DNA of 64,000 bases from Oxalicibacterium flavum (lineage in GTDB: Bacteria; Pseudomonadota; Gammaproteobacteria; Burkholderiales; Burkholderiaceae_D), in NCBI RefSeq assembly GCF_014635065.1, contig NZ_BMCG01000004.1, forward strand, positions 186,001 to 250,000, given 5' to 3'. This document shows positions 1-9,132 of this stretch, piece after piece. The position numbers and the translations under genes were made by a program. The notes beneath the pieces are model-generated. The model saw only the letters and a list, made by a program, of their open reading frames with translations. It did not search any database and had not been told where the DNA came from. Positions within the stretch are counted from its first letter, which is position 1. The number at the start of each line of letters is the position of its first letter.

Positions 1-344
1 AGTTGTATCCAGGGCCGTCCCGCGAAGCTCCAGGCAGACAGGCTGATCATGATCGCCATCGAGCCTATCGCGATGCATTTGGTGCGTAGGGTCAGACTGC
101 GGTGCGTCTCCCAGTCGCGCACGAAAGGACCGAGCACGCGATGATTGAGCAGCCAGCGGTGCAGGCGTGGCGAAGCCTTGGCGAAGCAGGCAGCCGCCAG
201 CAGTACGAAGGGCGTGGTCGGCAGGCCGGGCACGAAGATTCCCACGATGCCCAGCAGCAGCGAGACGCAGCCCGCGAGCGCGAACAGCGCACGCGCGACG
301 GGCGAGCGGGCGGGGGAGGTCGGAGCCGGAGCGTTCTGGGTCAT
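1..344 (-). CDS. ybaN: YbaN-family DUF454 inner-membrane protein (3' end outside window)
   Basis: The reverse strand reads from an ATG at 344 to the window edge without a stop, giving 114 visible residues. It starts MTQNAPAPTS and has a hydrophobic segment ending GIVGIFVPGLPTTPF, then LLAAACFAKASPRLHRWLLN and a second hydrophobic stretch near the edge. The GLPTTPF and CFA(K/R)SSPRLH-like motifs are typical of DUF454 (YbaN) inner-membrane proteins, whose function is unknown. It is divergent from the first fecI gene. Identification is by motif recall; the C-terminus is not visible. Confidence 0.82.
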   Translation of the reverse strand, partial: MTQNAPAPTSPARSPVARALFALAGCVSLLLGIVGIFVPGLPTTPFVLLAAACFAKASPRLHRWLLNHRVLGPFVRDWETHRSLTLRTKCIAIGSMAIMISLSAWSFAGRPWIQ

Positions 345-491
345 GGGCAATGTGACGGACGGGGCAAACGGCGGCACGTGGAAGCAAAGCCGCGCGGCTG
401 CTCCCGATCATACCGGTCGGCAAGGTTGTTGTAAGTACGCATCTTCCGGCGGGCCGGTTTCTCGACAAAGCGGCGAAGGCTCACTTAGAAT

Positions 492-506
492 CAAGAATGA
501 TTCTCA
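492..506. promoter_or_regulatory. Fur box upstream of fecI-1
   Basis: CAAGAAT-G-ATTCTCA fits the 7-1-7 Fur pattern (TGATAAT-N-ATTATCA), with a better right half. It lies about 50 bp before the GTG start of the first sigma gene, the same position as better boxes in the later cassettes. An ATG at 497 falls inside the box and is therefore an unlikely start. Confidence 0.65.
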
Positions 507-553
507 TTCGTATATTGGTCCAGTGGCCGATATCCTGTCAGCCCCGGAGCATC

Positions 554-1075
554 GTGTCAGTCCCACCGGTTTCTTCCCCTCCTGTCGAATCGCTGTATGT
601 CGAGCATCACGCGTGGCTGTGCGGCTGGCTGAACCGCCGCCTGCACAACAGCGCGGAAGCCTCGGATCTGGCGCAGGATACCTTTGTACGCCTGCTGGTG
701 GCGCCGGCGTCGGCCGCGCAGGGCGAGCACAGTCCGCTGCGCGAACCGCGCGCCTATCTGGCAACGGTGGCGCGCCGCGTGCTGATCAACCACCTGCGCC
801 GTCAGTCGCTCGAGCAAAGCTATCTTGATGCGCTGGCCGTTCTGCCGGAAAACCTGGTGCCCTCGCCCGAGGAACAGGTGCTGCTGTTCGAGGCGCTGCA
901 GGAGATCGACGCCATGCTTGCCAACCTGGCGGACAAGGTGCGTGCCGTATTCGTGCTGTCGCAGATCGAAGGCCTGACCTACGCGGCGATCGCCAGGGAA
1001 CTCGGCATCGGCGAACGTTCGGTCAAGCGTTACATGGCGCAGGCCATGGCCGAGTGCGTGCTGCTGGCGCCCTGA
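554..1075 (+). CDS. fecI: FecI-type ECF sigma factor (cassette 1)
   Basis: An iron-starvation ECF sigma factor of 173 residues from GTG 554, expected to direct RNA polymerase to the downstream receptor gene. Region 2 contains YVEHHAWLCGWLNRRL and ASDLAQDTFVRLL; region 4 contains LTYAAIARELGIGERSVKRYM, the -35-binding helix-turn-helix. GTG 554 is preferred because it follows a GGAGC stretch and gives an N-terminus aligned with the sister sigma factors (short leader, then LYxxHHxWL). The ATG at 497 overlaps the Fur box. fecR-1 starts 6 bp after the stop. Confidence 0.9.
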   Translation: MSVPPVSSPPVESLYVEHHAWLCGWLNRRLHNSAEASDLAQDTFVRLLVAPASAAQGEHSPLREPRAYLATVARRVLINHLRRQSLEQSYLDALAVLPENLVPSPEEQVLLFEALQEIDAMLANLADKVRAVFVLSQIEGLTYAAIARELGIGERSVKRYMAQAMAECVLLAP

Positions 1076-1081
1076 TTCGGC

Positions 1082-2098
1082 ATGAAGCAGGCCAATCCGA
1101 TCGCCGCTGCCGGCATGGCGCCGTCCGAAACCAATCGCTCGCTCGAGCGCCGCATCGCCATGCGTGCCGCCGAGTGGTTCGTGCTGCTGGACTCCGGCGA
1201 GGCGGGCGCTACAGAGAAAGCGGATTTTCAGCGCTGGCATGACAGCGATCCCGAACACGCGCGTGCCTGGGCGCGCATCCAGCATGTCAGTCGCCGTGCC
1301 GGCAGTGTGCCGGCCGCCATCGGCTCGCCCATTCTGCGCCGTGCCGCTATGCTGGACCGACGCATCGCCATCAAGGCGCTGGCACTGCTGATCGCGGCGC
1401 CGCCGGCCGCCGTGCTGGCGTGGAACATGTGGCCGCAGCAAGGCCAGCGCTACGTCACCGCGACCGGCGAACAGCGCGACGTGACGCTACCCGATGGCAC
1501 ACGTCTGCGTCTGAATACCGCGAGCGACATTTCCCTTGCCTACAGCACGCACGAACGCGTGGTGGTCCTGCATACAGGCGAAGTCCTGATCGAGACGGCC
1601 AGCGATCCGATGCAGACGCAGGGAGCTGGTCGCCCCTTCCTCGTGCGCACCGCCGAAGGACAGGTCCGCGCGATCGGTACACGCTTCGTGGTGCGTCAGC
1701 TTGATGCCATGAGCATCGTCTCCGTGCTGCAGGGCGCAGTCGAACTGATGCCCATGCATGGCAGCGCGCCGCGCCGGCTGGAGGCCGGGCAGCAGGGTAG
1801 CTTCGATGAGCATAGCGTCGGTGCGGTGGAGGCGGTTGATGCCACGCATGGCGGCGCATGGGCGCAAGGCGTCCTGGCCGTGCACGACGTGCGGCTCGAC
1901 GAATTCGTCGCCGAGCTGTCGCGCTATCGGCGCGGCTACATCCGCTGCGATGCGGCGGTCGCGCACCTGCGCCTGACGGGCGCCTTCCAGTTGGCGGATA
2001 CGGATCGTATCCTGCAGAACCTGATCGAACTGCTGCCGGTCGAGGTGACGTTCTATACGCGCTACTGGACCGCCATCTCGGCCAGGAACGCCGGCTGA
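1082..2098 (+). CDS. fecR: FecR-type anti-sigma/signal transducer (cassette 1)
   Basis: A single-pass inner-membrane protein of 338 residues that would hold FecI-1 in check and relay the signal from the STN domain of its receptor. The cytoplasmic N-terminal DUF4880-like part shows RAAEWFVLLDSGEA and DSDPEHARAWARIQ. A transmembrane helix follows (ALALLIAAPPAAVLAW), then the periplasmic FecR domain with the typical LPDGTRLRLNTASD and AIGTRFVVRQ motifs, and a C-terminal DUF4974-like part (LIELLPVEVTFYTRYW). The tail ends about 90 bp before the receptor start. Confidence 0.92.
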   Translation: MKQANPIAAAGMAPSETNRSLERRIAMRAAEWFVLLDSGEAGATEKADFQRWHDSDPEHARAWARIQHVSRRAGSVPAAIGSPILRRAAMLDRRIAIKALALLIAAPPAAVLAWNMWPQQGQRYVTATGEQRDVTLPDGTRLRLNTASDISLAYSTHERVVVLHTGEVLIETASDPMQTQGAGRPFLVRTAEGQVRAIGTRFVVRQLDAMSIVSVLQGAVELMPMHGSAPRRLEAGQQGSFDEHSVGAVEAVDATHGGAWAQGVLAVHDVRLDEFVAELSRYRRGYIRCDAAVAHLRLTGAFQLADTDRILQNLIELLPVEVTFYTRYWTAISARNAG

Positions 2099-2127
2099 AA
2101 ATCTTTTTGGCAAGGCTGGCCCCTTTT
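2098..2127 (+). promoter_or_regulatory. Putative FecI-dependent promoter of receptor 1
   Basis: AAAAT at 2098-2102 is followed after 20 bp by CTTTT at 2123. The same two-part pattern with 17-20 bp spacing occurs at the equivalent place in cassettes 2, 4, 5, 6 and 7. Assignment as an ECF promoter is inference from position and recurrence. Confidence 0.4.
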
Positions 2128-2191
2128 CCTTTCCCCATTTGTCCTGTTGGTATCCGCATACAACAACAGTCCGTTTCAAGGGGAAAGCATC

Positions 2192-4654
2192 ATGCACAAT
2201 CATCCACCTTTCCATTCCTCCGCATGCCGTCCGCCTGCGCTCACGCGCATGGCCTGCGCGCTCGCTGCCGCCTGCGCTGCCATGGCCTTTGCGGCCACGC
2301 CGCCACCGGCAGTGGCGGCGGATGGCGGTGTTGCCGCCAGCCAGCGTATCGCCTTCGATATCGCAGCCGGCCCGCTGGAGCAGGCGCTGCCGCAGTTTGC
2401 CGCCGCCAGCGGCGCGACGATCAGCGCGCCGCCGGAACTGGTGAAGGGCGTGCGTTCGTCGCCGGTGCGCGGCGCTTATTCCGTGCAGCAGGGGTTGCAG
2501 CAACTGCTGAACGGAACCGGATTGCAGGCGGTGCCGCATGGCACGGGCGGCTATGTGCTGGCCAAGGCGGCCGCCGCGCAGCCGGCTGACGCCGCCACCT
2601 TGCCGGCGGTGACCGTCAGCACGGCACTGGCCACCACCGAGGGCACGGGTTCGTATACGACACGCTCGATGAACACCGCGACGCGTCTGGGCCTGTCGCC
2701 GCGCGAGACGCCGCAGTCGATCAGCGTGCTGACGCGCCAGCAGATGGACGACCAGGGCATCACCACGCTGGACGAGGCAGTACAGAACATCACCGGCCTC
2801 GTGATGCAGAAGGGCTATTACTCGGGCAACTCCGGCAGCTTCCTCGCACGCGGCTTCCCGGTCGACAACATGATGCTCGACGGCCTGCCGACCAACATGG
2901 GCGCCAACGGGACCTTCAACGCCGACAATGCCGACCTCGCCATCTATGACCGCGTCGAAGTGGTGCGCGGCGCCAACGGCCTGACCAGCGGCAGCGGCAA
3001 TCCGGCGGCCAGCATCAACCTCGTGCGCAAACGCCCGACCGCCGAACGTCAGGTATCGCTGACCGCCAGCGCCGGCAACTGGAACAACTACCAGTTGCAG
3101 CTCGACGCTGCCAATGCTCTCAATGAAGCCAAGACCCTGCGCGGCCGCACCGTGATCAGCGTGCAGGACAAGGACAATTTCTACGACGTGGCGCACGATC
3201 GCACGCAGCAGCTGTACGGCATTCTCGAAGCGGACATCGGCCGCGATACCACGCTGACCTTCGGCGCGCACTACCGCAAATACGAGAACGATGGCGGCTA
3301 CCAGGAACTGCCGACGCGCGACGATGGCAGCCAGCTTGGCTTGCGTCGTTCCGCCACGCTTGGCAACGCTTACGATTTCTGGAACCAGACCGACAAGACC
3401 GTGTTCGCGGAACTCGATCACCGCTTCGCCAACGGCTGGAAGGCGCGCTTCTCCGCCGTCAAGAAATGGCAGGACCTGAGCATGGTGTTCTCGTCCTTCG
3501 GTGGCTCGGAAGGGGCATTCACGCAGAACTCGCAGGCGTACTGGCTCGACAATGCGCAAAGCAGCTTCGACGCGATGCTCAGCGGTCCTTTCCAGCTGTT
3601 CGGCCGTTCGCATGAGGCGGTCGTCGGTGTTGGTCACCGCAAGGCGCTCAACTACAACTACGGCGACTGGGGCATTCGTTCGACACCGCTGCCGCTCGAT
3701 CCCTGGAACTGGAATCCCCATGCAGCCAGCATGCCGGGACCGATCGACTACGATCGCTGGCTGTACAAGTACACCTTGCGCGAACAAGGCCTGTATGGCT
3801 CGGCGCGTTTCAGCATCAGCGATCCGCTGTCGGTCATCGTTGGCGCACGCGCAAGCTGGTACGACTTCGTCAACAACGGCAATGGCACAGGCTACAAGGT
3901 CACGCGCGAGTTGACGCCCTACGCGGGCGTGATCTACGACCTCGATGCCAACCACTCGCTCTACGCAAGCTGGACCGAGATCTTCCAGCCGCAGTCAAGC
4001 AGGGATATCAACGGCGACCTGCTCAAGCCCATCACCGGCACCAACTACGAAGCCGGCATCAAGGGCGAGTACTTTGGTGGCCGTCTCAATGCCAGTTTGG
4101 CCGTGTTCCAGATCAGTCAGTCGAACCGCCCCATGACGGATCGTGATGGCCCATCGCCTTGCCCGAGTACCGGCAGTACCTTCTGCACGCGGGCTGCCGG
4201 CGAGGTGGAAAGCAAGGGCGTGGAACTGGAAGTCAGCGGCGAACTTGCGCCGGGCTGGCAGGCCACGGCCGGTTATACCTATGTTTCGGCCAGGTACACG
4301 CGCGATTCAAACGTGAGCAACATCGGCAAACAGTTCGATACCGATTTCCCGCGCCATCAGTTCAAGGCATCGACCAGCTATCGGCTGCCCGGCGAGTACA
4401 ACCGCTGGCGTGTTGGCGGTTCGGTCTATGTGCAGAACGGCATTCGCACCTCGGATGACGACCGCATCACGCAAGGCGGCTATGCGGTCTTCGGCCTGCA
4501 TGCCGGCTACCAGTTCAGCGACAACCTGAGCCTGCGTCTGAACGTGAACAATCTGTTCGACAAGACCTATTACCAGGGACTGGGATGGAGCACCGGCGGC
4601 AACAGCTACGGCACGCCGCGCAATGCGCTGCTGACGCTGAACTACAAACTCTGA
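2192..4654 (+). CDS. TonB-dependent siderophore receptor with STN domain (receptor 1)
   Basis: An outer-membrane receptor of 820 residues for an iron-siderophore complex. After a signal peptide (ALAAACAAMAFAATPPPAVAA region) comes an STN domain (AFDIAAGPLEQALPQFAAAS), the TTEGTGSYTT linker, a plug domain (SPRETPQSISVLTRQQMDDQ; RVEVVRGANGLTSGSGNPAA) and a 22-strand-type barrel ending in NNLFDKTYY and a terminal aromatic/hydrophobic residue. This is the FpvA/FecA-type architecture of transducing receptors. ATG 2192 is chosen because AGGGGAAAG lies just before it; an upstream in-frame start at 2147 lacks this. The ligand cannot be told from sequence. Confidence 0.92.
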   Translation: MHNHPPFHSSACRPPALTRMACALAAACAAMAFAATPPPAVAADGGVAASQRIAFDIAAGPLEQALPQFAAASGATISAPPELVKGVRSSPVRGAYSVQQGLQQLLNGTGLQAVPHGTGGYVLAKAAAAQPADAATLPAVTVSTALATTEGTGSYTTRSMNTATRLGLSPRETPQSISVLTRQQMDDQGITTLDEAVQNITGLVMQKGYYSGNSGSFLARGFPVDNMMLDGLPTNMGANGTFNADNADLAIYDRVEVVRGANGLTSGSGNPAASINLVRKRPTAERQVSLTASAGNWNNYQLQLDAANALNEAKTLRGRTVISVQDKDNFYDVAHDRTQQLYGILEADIGRDTTLTFGAHYRKYENDGGYQELPTRDDGSQLGLRRSATLGNAYDFWNQTDKTVFAELDHRFANGWKARFSAVKKWQDLSMVFSSFGGSEGAFTQNSQAYWLDNAQSSFDAMLSGPFQLFGRSHEAVVGVGHRKALNYNYGDWGIRSTPLPLDPWNWNPHAASMPGPIDYDRWLYKYTLREQGLYGSARFSISDPLSVIVGARASWYDFVNNGNGTGYKVTRELTPYAGVIYDLDANHSLYASWTEIFQPQSSRDINGDLLKPITGTNYEAGIKGEYFGGRLNASLAVFQISQSNRPMTDRDGPSPCPSTGSTFCTRAAGEVESKGVELEVSGELAPGWQATAGYTYVSARYTRDSNVSNIGKQFDTDFPRHQFKASTSYRLPGEYNRWRVGGSVYVQNGIRTSDDDRITQGGYAVFGLHAGYQFSDNLSLRLNVNNLFDKTYYQGLGWSTGGNSYGTPRNALLTLNYKL

Positions 4655-4672
4655 TCGTTCATCTTCCAGAAG

Positions 4673-4708
4673 AAAGCCGGCGCAGAAAATTTCTGTTCCG
4701 GCTTTTTC
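4673..4708 (+). terminator. Intrinsic terminator after receptor 1
   Basis: AAAGCCGG pairs with CCGGCTTT and is followed by a T run. An inner CAGAAAATTTCTG palindrome fills the loop. Confidence 0.8.
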
Positions 4709-4758
4709 TGTTTATCCGATGGCGCGATGTTTGCCTGCGGATAGCCTGACGCATTTTT

Positions 4759-4768
4759 GCAACGTTGC
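4759..4768. repeat. GCAAC/GTTGC inverted repeat upstream of fecI-2
   Basis: The perfect palindrome GCAACGTTGC lies 41 bp before the Fur box. GCAAC...GTTGC-like arms recur upstream of the Fur boxes of cassettes 3, 4, 5 and 6 with different loop lengths. Its role is unknown. Confidence 0.5.
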
Positions 4769-4809
4769 GATGCTGCCGAATTGCGCCCACCAAGTAGCCT
4801 GTCGTATTA

Positions 4810-4824
4810 TGAGAATAATTCTCA
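4810..4824. promoter_or_regulatory. Fur box upstream of fecI-2
   Basis: TGAGAAT-A-ATTCTCA is a perfect 7-1-7 palindrome. It directly follows TATTA, a likely -10 region, so bound Fur would block RNA polymerase. Confidence 0.88.
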
Positions 4825-4847
4825 TTTGTAGCGTTTGGCATCTTTCC

Positions 4848-5360
4848 ATGGCGTCCGCCGACTCTCTCCAACAGCAGGAAATCGCATCACTTTACACCGA
4901 GCACCACGGCTGGCTGCAAGGCTGGCTGCGCAAGCGCCTGGGCGATGCGGCCAAGGCGGCCGATCTGGCGCACGATACCTTCGTACGTCTGCTGGCGCGC
5001 GAGGAAGTGATCGCGGCGCGTGAACCGAGGGCCTTCCTGACGACGGTGGCGCAGCGCGTCCTGTACAGCCACTGGCGGCGCGAAGAACTGGAACGCGCCT
5101 ATCTGGACGCGCTGATGCAGATGCCGGACGAAATGGCGCCATCGCCGGAAGAGCGCGCGATTCTGCTGGAGATGCTGGTGGAAATCGACCGCATGCTCGA
5201 CGGTCTGCCGCGTATCGTGCGGCGCGCCTTCCTGCATGCGCAGCTCGACGACATGACGCACGCCGAGATCGCCGCCAAGCTCGATATTTCTGTCAGCACC
5301 GTCAAGCGCCACCTGATACGTGCTGGCGCGCAGTGCTACTTCGCCTTGTCGGTCGCATGA
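4848..5360 (+). CDS. fecI: FecI-type ECF sigma factor (cassette 2)
   Basis: An ECF sigma factor of 170 residues. It begins MASADSLQQQ, as in most sister copies, then LYTEHHGWLQGWLRKRL and ADLAHDTFVRLLAREEV (region 2) and MTHAEIAAKLDISVSTVKRHL (region 4). ATG 4848 gives the family-typical start; upstream in-frame ATGs would place the Fur box inside the gene. The stop overlaps the start of fecR-2 by ATGA, so the two are probably translationally coupled. Confidence 0.93.
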   Translation: MASADSLQQQEIASLYTEHHGWLQGWLRKRLGDAAKAADLAHDTFVRLLAREEVIAAREPRAFLTTVAQRVLYSHWRREELERAYLDALMQMPDEMAPSPEERAILLEMLVEIDRMLDGLPRIVRRAFLHAQLDDMTHAEIAAKLDISVSTVKRHLIRAGAQCYFALSVA

Positions 5361-6352
5361 GCAAAAGTTTCACCGGTGGCGTGCGTGCGCCGGATGTCCC
5401 TCCGCATGTTGCGCGTCGCGCCGTCGAATGGCTGGTCGAACTGCAATCGGGCACGGCGAGCGAATCGGCGCGCAGAGGATGGCAGGAATGGCTGGTGCAG
5501 CACGATGACCATGCGCGTGCCTGGCGTCATATAGAAACGGTCAATGCCAGCTTGAGAGGAAACGGCACTGCCTCGACTATGCTGGCACGGGCCACGCTGA
5601 CGGCACCGTGCTCGCTCAAGCGTCGCGCCGCCGTCAAGACACTGGCTGCATTGTTCTTTGTCGGCGGTACCGCGTGGGTCGCCCGTGAACAGGCGCCATG
5701 GCGCGAATGGATAGCCGACGAGCGCACCGCCGTCGGCGAGCGCCGCCACCTGACCTTGCCGGATGGCACGGCCGTCGCTCTTAATACCGACACCGCAATT
5801 TCCCTGCGTTACACCGAGACCGAACGCCGCTTCGTCCTGCTGCGCGGCGAGATCATGGTGACCACGGCACGCGATCCGCAGGCGCGTCCCTTCCTGGTGG
5901 AAACCGCGCAGGGCGAACTGCAGCCGCTCGGCACGCGTTTCACCGTCTATCAGAAGCCTGTTTCCAGTCATCTTGCAGTCTATGAAGGCGCGGTCAGGAT
6001 CGTGCCGCGCGACGATGCGGCTGGCGTGCGCGTGGTGCAAAGCGGCGAGCAGGCAGAGTTCACGGGTTCACAAATCGCCTCGGTCGCTGCAGCGCAGGAA
6101 GGCGATGCCGCATGGAGCGAGGGCATGATCGTTGCCAGCGGCATGCGGCTGGAAGATTTTGTCGCGCAGCTGTCGCGTCACCGTCGCGGTCGCATAGGCT
6201 GCGATCCGCAGATTGCCGATTTGCGCGTCTCTGGCACTTATCCCCTGGAAGACACCGATCGCGTGCTCGGCGCTTTGAGCGCGAGTCTGCCCGTCAGGCC
6301 GCACTTCATTACGCGCTACTGGGTCACGCTACGCCCGGAACAGCCTGTTTGA
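5357..6352 (+). CDS. fecR: FecR-type anti-sigma/signal transducer (cassette 2)
   Basis: A 331-residue FecR-like transducer starting at the ATG of the ATGA overlap with fecI-2. It has an N-terminal DUF4880-like part (ARRAVEWLVELQSGTASESA), a membrane helix (TLAALFFVGGTAWVA), the periplasmic FecR domain (LPDGTAVALNTDTAISLRY; PLGTRFTVYQ) and a C-terminal DUF4974-like end (LSASLPVRPHFITRYWV). It likely binds FecI-2 in the cytoplasm and the STN domain of receptor 2 in the periplasm. Confidence 0.92.
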   Translation: MSKSFTGGVRAPDVPPHVARRAVEWLVELQSGTASESARRGWQEWLVQHDDHARAWRHIETVNASLRGNGTASTMLARATLTAPCSLKRRAAVKTLAALFFVGGTAWVAREQAPWREWIADERTAVGERRHLTLPDGTAVALNTDTAISLRYTETERRFVLLRGEIMVTTARDPQARPFLVETAQGELQPLGTRFTVYQKPVSSHLAVYEGAVRIVPRDDAAGVRVVQSGEQAEFTGSQIASVAAAQEGDAAWSEGMIVASGMRLEDFVAQLSRHRRGRIGCDPQIADLRVSGTYPLEDTDRVLGALSASLPVRPHFITRYWVTLRPEQPV

Positions 6353-6370
6353 TTCTCCGCGCACGAGCTG

Positions 6371-6399
6371 AAAATTCTTTTCAAAAAGATGGTCTTTTT
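6371..6399 (+). promoter_or_regulatory. Putative FecI-dependent promoter of receptor 2
   Basis: AAAAT at 6371-6375 and CTTTTT from 6394 are 18 bp apart, matching the pattern in the other fecR-receptor gaps. Downstream, GAGATGAA resembles GAGGTGAA in cassette 7 and CAGATGAA in cassette 4. Confidence 0.45.
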
Positions 6400-6465
6400 T
6401 TGAATCTCGTCGGACATACGAGATGAAACCTTCATCTCATCAACACCGAACAGGACCAAAAGACC

Positions 6466-8973
6466 ATGCAATATCCTTCTTTTACGGCTTCCACGCTCGT
6501 CCCGCATTGCCGTCGCACAGCGCTCGTCTGTGCCATGAGTTCGCTCTGGCTGACAGCTGGATTAAGCAGCGCCCTGCTTGTCGGCGACGCGTATGCCGAG
6601 ACAGCCAGCACTTCATCCAGCCAGCAGGCGCGCAAGTCCTATGACATTCCGGCTGGTCCGCTCGAAAGCGCGCTGAACCGATTCGGCCGCGAAGCCGGCA
6701 TCCTGCTTTCCTTTCCCACTGATGCCACTGCCGGTGCACGCACCGATGGTCTGAGTGGAAATTACTCTGTGGAAGAGGCGCTGCCACTGCTATTGCGTGG
6801 AACCGGACTTGAGGCCAGCGGCAGCGGTAATACTTTCGTGTTGCGCAAGGTGGCCGGCAGTGCGGCCGGTGGTGATGCGCAACTGCCAGAGGTGAAGGTC
6901 ATGGGTCTGGCGGATGCCACCACAGAGGGCAGTGGCTCGTACACGACTACCGGACAGGTTTCGACTTCCACCAAGTTGGGACTGTCACCGCGTGAAACGC
7001 CGCAGTCGATGACCATCGTCACGCGCCAGCGCATGGAAGAGATGGGACTGCAAACCTTGTCCGAGACCATGCAGGCGACCACGGGTATCTTCGTCAACGC
7101 CAACGACACCGAACGGATCACATACAACGCGCGTGGCTACTCTGTGACGAATTTCCAGGTCGATGGCATGCTCAACACCTACGGTGGCTCCCTGAAAACC
7201 AATGGCGACAACGTCATCTATGACCGCATCGAAGTGGTACGTGGCGCGACCGGTTTGACTACGGGTGCGGGAGATCCATCTGCGACCATCAACCAAGTGC
7301 GCAAGCGCCCGACGCGTGAATTCCAGGGCAATGCAGCGGTGCGTATCGGCAGCCATCACATGCGCCGGGGTGAGATCGATCTGAGCGGTCCGCTGGCTTA
7401 TGACGGCAAGATTCGCGGCCGTTTTGTGGCAGCGAGACAAAAAGCTGATTCCTTCCGGCCACTCTACAAGGAGGATCGCACCGTACTCTACGGCATCCTT
7501 GAAGCGGATATCGGCAGGGATACGGTCGTGGCTGTTGGCTATGAGCAGCAGAAGAGTGATCCACGTGGCGTGACCTGGGGCACGGTGCCTTACTGGAATT
7601 CGGATGGCAGCGTTGCCAATCTGCCGCGGAACCTGAATCTTTCCACGCCATGGGCGTCCTGGAACATCGACGAGAAAAAGACGTTTGCCACGCTGGAACA
7701 CAACTTCAATGATTCCTGGCGTTTGCGTGCAGCTGCCACGCATAGTGACAGGCGGCAGGACGGCAGCCTCTACTTCGGCTATGGCGGTTATCCCAATGCG
7801 GACGGCAGCGGCATCTTCGTCGCCTACGGCAGCTTCCCGAGCGACGAGAAGATGGATGTCTTTGACATCAACCTCGATGGCAAGTACGGCCTGTTCGGCC
7901 GGCGTCACGACGTAGTAATGGGCATCGGCAGTTCGGAGCGTAAGAGCATCTCCGACTCCGTCTATTACGATGGCATTCCGGCGGGCTACGATGTCATTCC
8001 TGACTGGAGCAACTGGACGGGCAACATTCCACAATTCGATGTGATTTCGCGCGGGTTTCCTTCGTCCATCTCCAAGATCAAGCAGCAGGCCAGCTATGTC
8101 GCGACACGCCTGAATATTTCCGATCCGCTGAAGGTGATCGTCGGTGTACGTTACGGAACCTATGAAACACGTACGCAGAACTATTCGACCACGGGTGTTG
8201 CCGCGACGCCAAGCGGATACAAGAACTCGGGCGTGCTTACGCCTTATGCCGGCCTGCTGTATGACATCGACGATCAGTGGACTGTCTATACGAGCTACAC
8301 CGACATCTTCCAGCCGCAGAACTACCGCGACAAGAACAACGAGATTCTTGATCCGGTGGTCGGCAAGAGCTATGAGATCGGTATCAAGGGTGAATTGTTC
8401 GACAAGAACATGAACGTCAGTGCAGCCGTCTTCCGCAGCAACAAGGATAACGTGGCGGAGATCGACGATTCCGTGCCGCCGAACTCCCTGCCGGGAAATG
8501 CGCAAGCCTACAAATCCACCGGCAAGGGCAACGTGGTTGACGGCATCGAACTGGAAGCATCGGGGCAGGTCACCAAGCAATGGAATCTGTCGGCTGGCTA
8601 TAGTCATACGCGCTCCCGTAATAACAAGGGAGAGCCGATCAATACCGTCATCCCACGCAGTTTGCTGCGAGTATTCACAAGTTATCACTTCAACGGAGAT
8701 TGGGAGGGGCTGACGCTCGGTGGAGGTATAAGTCTGCAGAGCAGCTTCTGGAATACTGCGCGCAAGCCGGATAATTCCATGTCACGCATCGACCAGGGAA
8801 GCGTGACGCTGGTCAATCTGATGGCAAGCTACAAATTCAACAAGCAATGGACCGGCACACTCAACGTCAACAATGCTCTGGATAAGCATTATTACGGTCG
8901 TGTCGGTTTCTATAACGGCGTCCATCATGCCGAACCACGCAGCATTTCGTTAGGATTGCGCACGACGTTCTGA
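6466..8973 (+). CDS. TonB-dependent siderophore receptor with STN domain (receptor 2)
   Basis: An 835-residue outer-membrane receptor. A signal peptide with a long n-region (about residues 1-44) is followed by STN (SYDIPAGPLESALNRFGREAG), the TTEGSGSYTT linker, plug (SPRETPQSMTIVTRQRMEEM; RIEVVRGATGLTTGAGDPSA) and barrel ending VNNALDKHYY and LRTTF. It is a paralogue of receptors 1, 4, 5 and 7 in order and motifs but divergent in the barrel, suggesting a different siderophore. It is followed by its own terminator. Confidence 0.91.
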   Translation: MQYPSFTASTLVPHCRRTALVCAMSSLWLTAGLSSALLVGDAYAETASTSSSQQARKSYDIPAGPLESALNRFGREAGILLSFPTDATAGARTDGLSGNYSVEEALPLLLRGTGLEASGSGNTFVLRKVAGSAAGGDAQLPEVKVMGLADATTEGSGSYTTTGQVSTSTKLGLSPRETPQSMTIVTRQRMEEMGLQTLSETMQATTGIFVNANDTERITYNARGYSVTNFQVDGMLNTYGGSLKTNGDNVIYDRIEVVRGATGLTTGAGDPSATINQVRKRPTREFQGNAAVRIGSHHMRRGEIDLSGPLAYDGKIRGRFVAARQKADSFRPLYKEDRTVLYGILEADIGRDTVVAVGYEQQKSDPRGVTWGTVPYWNSDGSVANLPRNLNLSTPWASWNIDEKKTFATLEHNFNDSWRLRAAATHSDRRQDGSLYFGYGGYPNADGSGIFVAYGSFPSDEKMDVFDINLDGKYGLFGRRHDVVMGIGSSERKSISDSVYYDGIPAGYDVIPDWSNWTGNIPQFDVISRGFPSSISKIKQQASYVATRLNISDPLKVIVGVRYGTYETRTQNYSTTGVAATPSGYKNSGVLTPYAGLLYDIDDQWTVYTSYTDIFQPQNYRDKNNEILDPVVGKSYEIGIKGELFDKNMNVSAAVFRSNKDNVAEIDDSVPPNSLPGNAQAYKSTGKGNVVDGIELEASGQVTKQWNLSAGYSHTRSRNNKGEPINTVIPRSLLRVFTSYHFNGDWEGLTLGGGISLQSSFWNTARKPDNSMSRIDQGSVTLVNLMASYKFNKQWTGTLNVNNALDKHYYGRVGFYNGVHHAEPRSISLGLRTTF

Positions 8974-8999
8974 CGCACAAGTTGCTGGATGGGCAGGAA

Positions 9000-9029
9000 A
9001 GCGAAGGGTGTATGCCCTTCGCTTTTTTT
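9000..9029 (+). terminator. Intrinsic terminator after receptor 2
   Basis: AGCGAAGGG and CCCTTCGCT form a 9-bp stem around a 6-nt loop, followed by seven T residues. Confidence 0.9.
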
Positions 9030-9047
9030 CTTGAGCGCAGCACAATT

Positions 9048-9065
9048 GCAACACTGGTTGGTTGC
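9048..9065. repeat. GCAAC/GTTGC inverted repeat upstream of fecI-3
   Basis: GCAAC and GTTGC arms are separated by 8 bp. The whole stretch from here through the Fur box resembles that of cassette 5, pointing to duplication of the control region. Confidence 0.5.
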
Positions 9066-9098
9066 GAAATTGATGCAGGGTAGCGTCCTCATATATTA

Positions 9099-9113
9099 TG
9101 AGAACAATTCTCA
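9099..9113. promoter_or_regulatory. Fur box upstream of fecI-3
   Basis: TGAGAAC-A-ATTCTCA, a near-perfect 7-1-7 palindrome, overlaps a TATTAT -10-like element. Confidence 0.87.
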
Positions 9114-9132
9114 TTAAGACAGTTTGCTTCTC

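Noticed and set aside
497-553. ATG 497 as the start of fecI-1
   Set aside because: It lies within the Fur box, and the added residues do not align with the sister sigma factors, which start near the LYxxHHxWL motif.
1487-3955. 822-codon open frame on the minus strand
   Set aside because: It is antisense to fecR-1 and receptor 1, which have clear domain motifs; the minus frame has no recognisable domain and low-complexity shadow composition.
6985-8688. 567-codon open frame on the minus strand
   Set aside because: Antisense shadow of receptor 2, with no motifs.
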